DNA of 40,885 bases from contig JAAEPD010000305.1 of NCBI GenBank assembly GCA_024222455.1, positions 1 to 40,885 on the forward strand. Direction: 5' to 3'. This stretch comes from Aureispira sp. Its GTDB lineage: Bacteria; Bacteroidota; Bacteroidia; Chitinophagales; Saprospiraceae. Shown here one piece after another: positions 24,369 through 32,264 of this stretch; the stretch's first letter is position 1; each line of letters opens with the position of its first letter. The translations under genes and the position numbers were made by a program. The notes beneath the pieces were generated by a model. It was not told the DNA's origin, did no database searches, and saw only the letters and a program-made list of their open reading frames with translations.

Positions 24369-26879
24369 CTATTCGCCTAATCTTTGCCCTCTTCTTTTTT
24401 TCTTTAATAATCTAAAGAAATCTAAATAATACAATGCTTTAATAGAAAACTGATTGGATTGATTCCCTTCAAACATTTCCCCAAAATTGGTAAAGAAATT
24501 ATCTTTAGGTTGATCACCAAACTCCAATACTGAGTTTTTCCAAACAACATTAAGTTCACTGCCTGGAGCAAAGCGCCATCTATAAATCAGATCCACATTA
24601 AAAGCATTAAAATTCTGATCGTGTGAACCTGCATAAGCAGAGCTTTCTAAAGAACCATCTTGCTGCAAATCATACATCTCCAAATATTCTACCGTTGCCC
24701 AATAGTGACGCAAACGGAAACTCAAAGACATCTTGCTGTTGAATAAATAATTGAGTGTAATGGTACTTATAATATCTTTTCGGAAACGTCTACCAAATAT
24801 AATAGATTCCTCTCCTTTTACACCAGTTGTTTTAGTTACATAGCCAATACTATTCAAGCGAACTGTGGTATTATTCTCCAACACCGTATTTACTCGATCA
24901 CTAAAGCGTATAAGTGGACTCAATACCCCTTGTATCACATCTGAATTTTTCCATGCTCCACTGCCCCAAAATCGACGATAAGAACAACGGCCATCCAAGG
25001 CAAATGCCTTTCTATAATCACTAGAAAACCAGCCACCAATTCTTGTCCAAGTAGGCTTATCCCAAACTTGACCATCAGTACGTGCCTCAAAATAATCGTT
25101 ATAACCAATAGGTTCTACTCTAAAATCAAGCCCTGTACTCAAAAAATTCTTGTAAGTAGCTCCCCAATCACCTCCAAACTGGATGCGCATAAATTTATTG
25201 GGATTGTACAGCATCTCATGTGAGGCATCAAAACTCATCCACATATTCATGAACACAGAGAAAGGCTTATATATATTGTAAGACACCCATCCATTAGAAT
25301 TCACATAATTGGTGCGTGCAGAATAACCCAAATCATTAATATTATAGTTCTTACTAATGGTCTGTTGAGCTACCCCAAACCGGAACTGCCCACTAAACTT
25401 CTGAAAAGACACATTATATTTATAGCCATTCTGATACCTATCTGTATACAACAAGGTATCTAAAAATTGCTGAGACAAGGAAGCATTTCCGGCTGTGCCA
25501 TATTTATTGTTCTTATCTACTACCTTAAATGCAGTACCTGTCACTACAGCATCCGTAAAGCTTCCAAAGCGAATAACACTGGTATTAATCAAACTAACAT
25601 ATGAATTCTTGCCAAACTGCTGATCAAAAACGAGTACATTATAATTAGTAAAAGGCTCTGTTCTAAACTTTCGTTTTTCGCCACTAAGTGTATCTTCAAT
25701 ATGTGTATTAGATGGAGCCGTTAAGGCATTAAATACACCTATTCCCAAACCTTTTTTGGTACGGCCAGATACTTTCAAGGCATTAATCAACTGAGGTCTT
25801 TCTACATTTTTGGTAATGACTTCTGCAGAATCTAACATTCCTGAGGCTATATTATATCTTGTTGGACGACTTCCTACCCTCCTTGAATAAAAAATACCTG
25901 CTCGATTAAATAGCTCCACACCTTCCGTAAAAAAAGGTCGACGCTCTGCATAAAAAATCTCAAAAGGCCCCAAGTTGAACTGTAAGTTATCAGACTGAAC
26001 ATCTCCAAAATCAGGGACCAAAGCTACATCTAAAGTAAAACTTTCATTAATACCATACTTCAAGTCAGCCCCTGCTGAGATACTAGGCTTCCAATCCTTG
26101 GTAGTAGGATCTCCATCATCTTGATGATTGAGGTAAGTGGCCACATAAGGAGTAAGAGAAAGGCGTACAGGTGGCTTGATTCGCTCGATTCCTTTGAGAA
26201 GCCCCTCTAGCTGTACAAAATTATCTTGTTTCGGATCTATTGGGCTCCAATAAGATTCCTCTCTAAGTCTTCGAATACGTCTACTAAAGTTAATCCCCCA
26301 TGTCTGCTCATTGCTCCTAGGAAAACGGAGCTGAGAATAAGGTATTTCTATCTCTATCACCCAACCATTATCCACTACCTTTACTTCACTTTTCCACACT
26401 GCATCCCAAACATAATCTTCGCTACTTGCGTCAGCTTGTACACCTGCAGCTGTCACCGTGAAGGTGAAATCATTTTGGAGGGTAAGCATTCCATCTATAT
26501 AAACTGAAAATAAGTCGGTGTTGGTTGCCCCTATATTATCTCGTACCGATAGTTGACTCAAGATGCTATCGGGAGCAGTATCATAGCACATAGCTCCTAC
26601 ATAAATCCCTTCAGTAGAATATAAAACCCTAACTTCTGTAGATTGCGAAGCAGGGTTGCCCGGATTGGGCCTAAATTGTGTAAAATCAGTAGCAGGAATT
26701 GCTGTTTGCCACTCTGGCTCGTCCAATACTCCATCTATCTTAGGAATATTCTCCACATAAGCCGCATTTAGGCTTGGTTTACCTGCTAATTTTTCGGATA
26801 AGTTGTTATTATTATCTTGAGCCTCTAGTATAGTTGTAAGAAATACACAGCTACATAATAACCAAAGTATTTTTGACAT
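24369..26879 (-). CDS. DUF5916/CBM9-like outer-membrane protein
   Basis: An 836-residue exported protein. The signal peptide is about residues 1-20 (ending ILEA before QD). A carbohydrate-binding-module-9-like domain follows from IDGVLDEPEW (48-57) to about 220. The remainder is rich in alternating beta strands and aromatic residues, as in an outer-membrane barrel, with the family hallmarks PDFGDVQSDNLQFNLGPFE and ERRPFFTEG. Proteins of this type are widespread in Bacteroidota and have no firm function; a role with surface glycans or peptides is inferred from CBM9. Its -7 element lies near 26920, and a terminator closes the gene at 24306. Confidence 0.9.
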   Translation of the reverse strand: MSKILWLLCSCVFLTTILEAQDNNNNLSEKLAGKPSLNAAYVENIPKIDGVLDEPEWQTAIPATDFTQFRPNPGNPASQSTEVRVLYSTEGIYVGAMCYDTAPDSILSQLSVRDNIGATNTDLFSVYIDGMLTLQNDFTFTVTAAGVQADASSEDYVWDAVWKSEVKVVDNGWVIEIEIPYSQLRFPRSNEQTWGINFSRRIRRLREESYWSPIDPKQDNFVQLEGLLKGIERIKPPVRLSLTPYVATYLNHQDDGDPTTKDWKPSISAGADLKYGINESFTLDVALVPDFGDVQSDNLQFNLGPFEIFYAERRPFFTEGVELFNRAGIFYSRRVGSRPTRYNIASGMLDSAEVITKNVERPQLINALKVSGRTKKGLGIGVFNALTAPSNTHIEDTLSGEKRKFRTEPFTNYNVLVFDQQFGKNSYVSLINTSVIRFGSFTDAVVTGTAFKVVDKNNKYGTAGNASLSQQFLDTLLYTDRYQNGYKYNVSFQKFSGQFRFGVAQQTISKNYNINDLGYSARTNYVNSNGWVSYNIYKPFSVFMNMWMSFDASHEMLYNPNKFMRIQFGGDWGATYKNFLSTGLDFRVEPIGYNDYFEARTDGQVWDKPTWTRIGGWFSSDYRKAFALDGRCSYRRFWGSGAWKNSDVIQGVLSPLIRFSDRVNTVLENNTTVRLNSIGYVTKTTGVKGEESIIFGRRFRKDIISTITLNYLFNSKMSLSFRLRHYWATVEYLEMYDLQQDGSLESSAYAGSHDQNFNAFNVDLIYRWRFAPGSELNVVWKNSVLEFGDQPKDNFFTNFGEMFEGNQSNQFSIKALYYLDFFRLLKKKRRGQRLGE

Positions 26880-26919
26880 TGTATAATGCTTAATAGTGTC
26901 CTTGAGTAAATAACTCGCA

Positions 26920-26940
26920 CAAATCTAAGCCTTTTAGATT
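26920..26940 (-). promoter_or_regulatory. -7 promoter element with an overlapping inverted repeat
   Basis: On the minus strand TAGATTTG (26927-26920) matches TAnnTTTG, about 40 nt before the DUF5916 gene start. A 7-bp inverted repeat AATCTAA-GCCTT-TTAGATT (26922-26940) overlaps it and could be an operator. No well-spaced -33 TTG was found. Confidence 0.45.
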
Positions 26941-26987
26941 CATTCTAAGTAAGAATACAATGTTAAAAATTCCTTAAGGATCTAAAG

Positions 26988-27863
26988 TTACAGATGGTCA
27001 TTATCTTCGTTCATATTCAATACATCACGTTCCTTAGCCTCTTCCAAATAACCTCTTAGTTGTACAGGCTCACCTGCTTTTCTCATCTTAATGTTTAAGA
27101 ATTCAACCAATAGAGCAAATGCTATAGCAAAGTATAGATAGCCTTTAGGAACAGCTGTTACTTTAGATCCTGCAATAGCCAAATGAGCAGTATGTCCACC
27201 TTCAGCCATCAACATGAATCCAATCAAGATAAGGAAAGATAATCCCAGCATTTGAATACTTGGATGTTTATTAACAAAACGCCCAATAGGCCCAGCAAAA
27301 GCCATCATTAAGATCATAGAGAATACTACACCTAATATCATAATAGGTAAAGCATCATAACCTTGACGAGTAATATCTTGTGTCAGTCCAACTGCGGTAA
27401 GAATAGAATCAAAAGAAAACACTAAGTTCAATAAACTAATTTGCACTATAATTTGTCCCAAACCAACACCTTCTTTCGATTTAACATTGTCAGGATTGTG
27501 TCCTTCTAGTTTGTGATGTATCTCCGAAACACTCTTCCACAATAAGAATAAGCCACCTGCCATCAATATTAAACTTTGACCAGTTACTGCGGCATGGATA
27601 GATAATGCATCGATATGAAAGAGAGGCTCTGTCATCGCTACTACCCAAGTAATACCAAACAACAAAATAATACGCAAGACCATTGCTAATAGCAATCCAA
27701 TATTACGAGCTTTTGGCTGTTCTTTTTCAGGCAGTTTGTTGGCTACAATAGAGATAAAGATAATGTTATCAATCCCCAATACTACTTCCATTAAGGTAAG
27801 CATAAATAAGGCTACCCAAGCTTGAGTGGAACTGAATAATTCTATGAGTGCTGCAAAATCCAT
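26988..27863 (-). CDS. TerC-family integral membrane protein
   Basis: A 291-residue protein with about seven to eight membrane segments and the TerC/Alx hallmarks MEVVLGIDNIIF (E26, D32) and LVFSFDSILTAVG, which place acidic residues in the membrane. Family members are linked to metal-ion export (Mn2+ in Alx/MntP-linked systems) and to tellurite resistance. No other tellurite genes are present, so a metal-efflux or metalation role is more likely here. It is transcribed divergently from an MscS gene. Its own promoter is seen at 27912-27941. Confidence 0.92.
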   Translation of the reverse strand: MDFAALIELFSSTQAWVALFMLTLMEVVLGIDNIIFISIVANKLPEKEQPKARNIGLLLAMVLRIILLFGITWVVAMTEPLFHIDALSIHAAVTGQSLILMAGGLFLLWKSVSEIHHKLEGHNPDNVKSKEGVGLGQIIVQISLLNLVFSFDSILTAVGLTQDITRQGYDALPIMILGVVFSMILMMAFAGPIGRFVNKHPSIQMLGLSFLILIGFMLMAEGGHTAHLAIAGSKVTAVPKGYLYFAIAFALLVEFLNIKMRKAGEPVQLRGYLEEAKERDVLNMNEDNDHL

Positions 27864-27911
27864 ATCTCTAGTATATTATTTTGATAGTGTGTTTTCTAAT
27901 CGTGGAATTTG

Positions 27912-27941
27912 CAAAAATAGCTTTTTTTCAAACAACTCCAA
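27912..27941 (-). promoter_or_regulatory. Promoter of the TerC-family gene
   Basis: On the minus strand, TTG (27941-27939), a 19-nt spacer and TATTTTTG (27919-27912) form a good match to the Bacteroidota -33/-7 promoter. Transcription would start near 27905, leaving about 42 nt of leader. Confidence 0.6.
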
Positions 27942-28038
27942 GCCCATAGCTTTAAGTATTCCTATTTAGAGTAGGATAAATCCCTAAAAATGTTGAACTT
28001 TGCCCCCGATTTTTAACTCCCTCAAACCATTCATAATT

Positions 28039-29742
28039 ATGAATATTTTAAAATGGTCTTGGCTATTAATTGGATTATTAGCCATCAGTTCATGGGCTCA
28101 AGCCCAAGATGATAGTGAGCCAGAAGGCGATCTTCGCTCACCAAAGGATGTAATGCATGTACATTTGTATTACCTACAACAAGAACACTATGATGAGGCC
28201 AAAGCCGCAAAGGCATTAGGAATACCAACTAAGGATGAGAATAAGGCTAAAGAAAAGGAATTAGCTGTCAAGCTAAAACAAATACTAGATGGTCGTGGTT
28301 TGCAGGTGCGTATCAATATGATTCCTGATGATTTTGACTATAGAGATACCCTTAGTGGAAATGCAGTGTATACGCCTTTCCCTAATGCTATGCCCGAAAT
28401 CTATTTGGAACTCCCCAAAAAACGTACAAGAAAAGGCGATGAGAAAAAACAATATGCCAAACAATGGCGCTATTCGGCAGAGACTATAGATTTGATTCCC
28501 AAGCTACATCGTCAGGTTTATCCATTAGGTAGCCATATGCTCCTCAACTTGCTTCCTAGTTTTGGTCAACAAAAAGTTTTTGGATTAGCCATTTGGCAAT
28601 ATTTAGCATTAATGATTCTTATACTGCTTAGTTTAGTTCTCAATTTTATCACTTGGCGATTGCTCAATGTCATTTTGCGCTTCTTTGCCAACACTAAACT
28701 TGGCAAAGGGCATTTTGATGAAGACAGTATCAAGAAAATAGCTAAGACAGCGAGTATCCTCTCTGTTGTTTATTTATTCTATCTATTCTCACCAGTGCTT
28801 CAGCTCCCTGTAGGGATGATGTATTATGTCTTAATTATATTAGGTATGCTCACTACTATTTATGTTGTCTTTTTGGGGCTGCATGTTATAGAACTGACAA
28901 CTTCTTATTTTGTTAAGATGGTAGAAAAGACATCTAGCAAATCTGATGATCAACTCCTACCTATTTTTATGCGTACTATCAAGATTTTGGTAGTTATAGC
29001 AGGTAGTATACATGCCTTGAGTATATTGAATGTAAATGTTACGGCACTTATAGCAGGTTTATCTATAGGAGGTTTGGCTATTGCTTTAGCTTCACAAGAT
29101 GCTGTTAAAAACTTGATTGGTTCTGTCATGATCTATGCCGATAAGCCTTTTCAGTTAGGAGACTATGTAACAGGTAGTGAATTTTCTGGAACAGTTGTGG
29201 ATATAGGGTTTCGCTCTACACGTATTCGTACTTCAGATAGCTCTATGATTACTGTTCCTAATGGTAAGATGGCTGATACTGTAGTTAATAATATGGGGGC
29301 AAGAGAGTTTCGTCGCTACAATACTACTATTGGAGTAGCTTACTATACACCACCGGCTTTAATCGAAAAGTTTTTGGAAGGTCTGCATTTGATCAATGAA
29401 GCACATCCTATTACACGGAGTGAACAACATTTTATTCGACTTATTAACATGGGTGCTTCTTCTCTAGATATTATGTTTGTGGTTTATATCGACACTGATG
29501 ATTACACCCAAGAACTAAAAGTAAAAGAAGAATTAGTTTTTGCTATTTTGCGTTTAGCCGAATCGCTCAATGTTCATATAGCATTCCCATCTACTTCTGT
29601 CTATTTAGAAACTATGCCAGAGAAGAAAGGTCTGCCACCTACATACTCTATTAGCGAACAACAACAAGCTAAAGAAGACATGGAAAGCTTCTTAGAGAAT
29701 TTAAAAAAGAAATATGATTCTGAAAATAATCCTATAGTCTAG
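28039..29742 (+). CDS. MscS-family mechanosensitive channel with long N-terminal periplasmic domain
   Basis: A 567-residue protein. A signal peptide (about 1-22, ending SWAQA) precedes a soluble region of about 150 residues. Membrane segments lie near 181-205, 237-255, 261-283 and 313-330. The pore helix is about 334-362, with LSIGGLAIALASQDAVKNLIGS. The MscS beta domain follows (QLGDYV, VDIGFRSTRIRTSDSSMITVPNG), then the alpha/beta C-terminal domain. It releases solutes under membrane tension. I start at ATG 28039, which gives the signal peptide; an in-frame TTG at 28000 would add 13 residues that spoil it. It is longer than the 286-residue E. coli MscS because of the N-terminal domain. Confidence 0.92.
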   Translation: MNILKWSWLLIGLLAISSWAQAQDDSEPEGDLRSPKDVMHVHLYYLQQEHYDEAKAAKALGIPTKDENKAKEKELAVKLKQILDGRGLQVRINMIPDDFDYRDTLSGNAVYTPFPNAMPEIYLELPKKRTRKGDEKKQYAKQWRYSAETIDLIPKLHRQVYPLGSHMLLNLLPSFGQQKVFGLAIWQYLALMILILLSLVLNFITWRLLNVILRFFANTKLGKGHFDEDSIKKIAKTASILSVVYLFYLFSPVLQLPVGMMYYVLIILGMLTTIYVVFLGLHVIELTTSYFVKMVEKTSSKSDDQLLPIFMRTIKILVVIAGSIHALSILNVNVTALIAGLSIGGLAIALASQDAVKNLIGSVMIYADKPFQLGDYVTGSEFSGTVVDIGFRSTRIRTSDSSMITVPNGKMADTVVNNMGAREFRRYNTTIGVAYYTPPALIEKFLEGLHLINEAHPITRSEQHFIRLINMGASSLDIMFVVYIDTDDYTQELKVKEELVFAILRLAESLNVHIAFPSTSVYLETMPEKKGLPPTYSISEQQQAKEDMESFLENLKKKYDSENNPIV

Positions 29743-29829
29743 CAGCATATTCAAGATAAAGTCCGTTCTATTTTATGAGACGTTATTTTACCATATGTTT
29801 TTCGTTGTAGGTAAAATTTATACAATTTT

Positions 29830-29866
29830 CCGTTTAGCTATCCCCTTAGCTAAACGGTTTTTTTTT
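29830..29866 (+). terminator. Strong rho-independent terminator after the MscS gene
   Basis: An 11-bp perfect stem CCGTTTAGCTA/TAGCTAAACGG (29830-29840 and 29847-29857) with loop TCCCCT is followed by nine T residues. It insulates the following ABC operon from upstream transcription. Confidence 0.95.
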
Positions 29867-29881
29867 GCACTTTTTTCAAAA

Positions 29882-29897
29882 ATGACTTGCCAGTCAC
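29882..29897. promoter_or_regulatory. Operator-like palindrome, copy 1
   Basis: ATGACT-TGCC-AGTCAC fits the consensus RTGACT-N4-AGTCAY shared with two further sites at 29916 and 30059. It sits about 87 nt upstream of the promoter -33 element. Confidence 0.65.
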
Positions 29898-29915
29898 ATT
29901 AAATTAGCCTACCTT

Positions 29916-29933
29916 AGTGACTGGGTAGTCACT
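29916..29933. promoter_or_regulatory. Operator-like palindrome, copy 2
   Basis: AGTGACT-GGGT-AGTCACT has perfect 7-bp arms with a 4-nt spacer. It has the same core as copies 1 and 3 and lies about 50 nt upstream of the -33 element. Confidence 0.7.
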
Positions 29934-29983
29934 TTTTGCCAATAAATGACAAATAGCAGTATCAAAAATGAGCTACCTTAACA

Positions 29984-30012
29984 TTTGACATATATAAAAG
30001 GTCTTATATTTG
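29984..30012 (+). promoter_or_regulatory. Promoter of the LolA-like/ABC operon
   Basis: TTTG (29984-29987), a 17-nt spacer and TATATTTG (30005-30012) match the Bacteroidota -33/-7 consensus. The predicted start near 30019 gives a leader of about 140 nt that contains operator copy 3. Confidence 0.72.
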
Positions 30013-30058
30013 CATATAGGATTAGTGATAACAAGTTTATCTATTTTTTTGACTACAA

Positions 30059-30076
30059 TATGACTAGGCAGTCATT
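30059..30076. promoter_or_regulatory. Operator-like palindrome, copy 3
   Basis: AATGACT-AGGC-AGTCATT has perfect 7-bp arms around a 4-nt spacer. It lies about 40 nt downstream of the predicted transcription start, where a bound repressor would block elongation or loop with copies 1 and 2. Confidence 0.7.
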
Positions 30077-30157
30077 CCAGTAATAGCCTATAAACTATTA
30101 TATTGGCTATAGATTGAACTTAAATTGATGTTATTCTAAAATAAAGAATTAGCTATT

Positions 30158-30910
30158 ATGAAAAAAGTAATTTTGAATGTGTTTATCCTGCTTATGGCAG
30201 TTACTGGGCTCTCCGCTCAAGATAAAACCGCTACAGAGATCATCAAAGAGATGGATCAACGTACTAAAGGTACAAGTAGCCAAGGGGAAATGAAAATGAC
30301 AATAGTTCGTCCTACTTGGAAACGTGAAATGCGAATGAAAACATGGGCAAAAGGAGATGATTTATCGCTAGTATTAGTCACTAGTCCTGCTCGTGACAAA
30401 GGTATTGCCTACCTAAAAAGATTCAAAGAAATGTGGAACTGGCAACCATCTATCGACCGTAATGTCAAGATGCCTCCTTCTATGATGATGCAATCTTGGA
30501 TGGGTTCAGATTTCAAGAACGATGATTTGGTAAAACAATCTTCTATTGTAAATGATTACACCCACAAATTGATTGGAAGCGAAACGGTAGAAGGACGTGA
30601 CTGTTACAAAATAGAACTTATTCCAACAGAAGAAGCTGCTGTAGTTTGGGGTAAAGTTATCTCTTGGGTAGACAAAAAGGACTACCTACAGCTCAAAACA
30701 GAGTTTTATGATGAAGATGAATATTTAGTCAACACTATGCTTGGCAAAAAAATCACAGAATTTGATGGTCGTTTATTACCTGCAATTATGGAGATTATTC
30801 CTGCAGATGAAGAAGGACACAAAACGATCATTGAGCAACTCACTATCAAATTTAATACAAAGATGGATGATAAATTCTTCTCTGTTCAAAATATGAAACG
30901 CATCCGATAA
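30158..30910 (+). CDS. LolA-like outer membrane lipoprotein-sorting protein
   Basis: A 250-residue periplasmic protein. The signal peptide is about residues 1-20 (ending GLSA before QD). A LolA/LolB-like beta-sheet domain carries the subfamily hallmark LKRFKEMWNWQPSIDRNVKMPPSMMMQSWMGSDFKNDD, seen here around residues 88-130, which marks the uncharacterised lipoprotein-sorting branch (PF17131-type) and not classical LolA. It would carry a lipid or lipidated cargo between membranes. Its stop codon overlaps the start of the first permease by one base (TAATG), so the two are translationally coupled. The operon promoter and three operator-like sites lie upstream. Confidence 0.92.
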   Translation: MKKVILNVFILLMAVTGLSAQDKTATEIIKEMDQRTKGTSSQGEMKMTIVRPTWKREMRMKTWAKGDDLSLVLVTSPARDKGIAYLKRFKEMWNWQPSIDRNVKMPPSMMMQSWMGSDFKNDDLVKQSSIVNDYTHKLIGSETVEGRDCYKIELIPTEEAAVVWGKVISWVDKKDYLQLKTEFYDEDEYLVNTMLGKKITEFDGRLLPAIMEIIPADEEGHKTIIEQLTIKFNTKMDDKFFSVQNMKRIR

Positions 30911-32127
30911 TGCTTTGGAAACTAGCTTGGCGAAACATTTGGCGAAATAAACGACGTACTATAATTACGGCAGCCTCGATACTCTTTGCAGTATTGGCAG
31001 CAGTGAGCATGAACTCGATACAACGTGGTGTTTGGGACAATATGATCAATAGTGTGGTCAACTCCTACTTTGGTTTTGCACAAATCCATACCAAAGGTTA
31101 TTGGGATGACCGCTCTATCGACAAAGCATTTGCTTTTGATGCAAACTTGCAAAGTTTACCAGAGGATTCTAAGACCCTCAAAACCTTAGTTCCTCGTATA
31201 GAATCCTTTGCTTTAGCGTCTTCCGAAACGATGACAAAAGGAGCGTTGGTAATAGGTGTTGATCCAACTTTAGAAGACGAGTTAACCAACCTTACCTCTC
31301 GTATTCAAGAAGGAGAATACCTTCATGAAGATGACAATGCTGTTTTGATAGCTAAAGGGCTTGCTAAAGATCTAAAATTAGGTATTGGAGATACCATTGT
31401 ATTTGTAAGTCAAGGTTATCATGGCATCAATGCTGCAGGCAAATATCCTGTAAAAGGGATTCTAAATTTTCCATCTCCTGAGCTCAATAGACAAATGGTT
31501 TATATGCCCTTAAAACAGGCTCAATGGCTTTATGGTGCAGAAGGTTTAGTCACCTCTCTAGCTTTGAATATAAAAGATAAAAACAGTGTAGCTCCAACCC
31601 TAAAAGCAATTGAAAGCAAAGTAGATACTGCAATCTATGAACTCATGGATTGGCAAGCAATGATGCCCGATTTGGTACAAGCCAAAGATATGGATACTGC
31701 AGGTAACCAAATTATGTTGGCAGTGCTTTATCTAATTATTGCTTTTGGAATACTAGGAACCATCCTAATGATGACCAAAGAACGAGAGTACGAATTTGGA
31801 GTTTTGGTTTCGATAGGTATGCAACGATGGCGATTAGCCATAATGGTTTGGGGAGAGATTGTACTCTTAGGAATCATGGGCGCTATTGCTGGTATTTTAG
31901 CCAGTTTGCCTATTGTTTTGTATATTCATTACAACCCTATAGAACTCTCAGGAGAAATGGCTGCTGCTTATGATAAGTTCGGTATCGAACCCTTCATATT
32001 AGCATCCTTAGATTTAGATATTTTTTATTCGCAAGCGATATTGGTTGTGATCATTACATCGGTACTAGCGCTATACCCTCTGCTTAGTATCCGAAGATTA
32101 AAAACGGTAGAGGCTATGCGTGCTTAG
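30910..32127 (+). CDS. FtsX/MacB/LolE-type ABC permease (copy 1)
   Basis: A 405-residue inner-membrane permease. The N-terminal motif LAWRNIWRNKRRT leads into the first membrane segment (about 18-40). A large periplasmic domain of about 220 residues contains SQGYHGINAAGKY. Three membrane segments lie near 270-290, 315-345 and 375-395, with the coupling helix KEREYEFGVLVSIGMQ between the first two. This four-segment layout is that of MacB/LolCE-type mechanotransmission transporters. It is closely related to the next permease. It would work with the ATPase encoded at 36149 to move a lipid or lipoprotein to the LolA-like carrier. Confidence 0.93.
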   Translation: MLWKLAWRNIWRNKRRTIITAASILFAVLAAVSMNSIQRGVWDNMINSVVNSYFGFAQIHTKGYWDDRSIDKAFAFDANLQSLPEDSKTLKTLVPRIESFALASSETMTKGALVIGVDPTLEDELTNLTSRIQEGEYLHEDDNAVLIAKGLAKDLKLGIGDTIVFVSQGYHGINAAGKYPVKGILNFPSPELNRQMVYMPLKQAQWLYGAEGLVTSLALNIKDKNSVAPTLKAIESKVDTAIYELMDWQAMMPDLVQAKDMDTAGNQIMLAVLYLIIAFGILGTILMMTKEREYEFGVLVSIGMQRWRLAIMVWGEIVLLGIMGAIAGILASLPIVLYIHYNPIELSGEMAAAYDKFGIEPFILASLDLDIFYSQAILVVIITSVLALYPLLSIRRLKTVEAMRA

Positions 32128-32164
32128 TTGCTAGGAGTTAGTACTGCTTCGCTCTTAGTAGCAA
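32128..32164 (+). other. Intergenic stem-loop between paralogous permeases
   Basis: TTGCTA (32128-32133) and TAGCAA (32159-32164) pair across a 25-nt interior that can form further short pairings. It begins directly after the stop codon of the first permease and lacks a U-tract, so it does not look like a terminator. It may adjust message stability or be a dispersed palindromic repeat. Confidence 0.4.
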
Positions 32165-32264
32165 GTGGTAAGATTTCATTCAAAATTTCCTTTGGAAAAT
32201 CTAAATAAAACCTTAAGTCTAATATACTTACAACAAAGTGGTCTAACTACTAAAGAAAACACAT

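Larger units (their letters stand above)
29743..30157. other. 415-nt control region between the mscS-like gene and the ABC operon
   Basis: No gene is seen here. The first 85 nt hold nothing I recognise. Then come a strong terminator (29830-29866), two palindromic operator-like sites (29882-29897 and 29916-29933), a Bacteroidota promoter (29984-30012), a third operator-like site (30059-30076), and about 80 nt of AT-rich leader before the LolA-like start at 30158. Confidence 0.7.

Noticed and set aside
28000-28038. TTG start for the MscS-like gene
   Set aside because: It adds 13 residues ahead of a good signal peptide that begins at the ATG at 28039.
30820-30845. ACGATCATT inside the LolA-like gene as another TetR operator
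   Set aside because: It matches only part of the GAACGATCATTC site, lacks the second arm and lies within coding sequence. Chance is sufficient.
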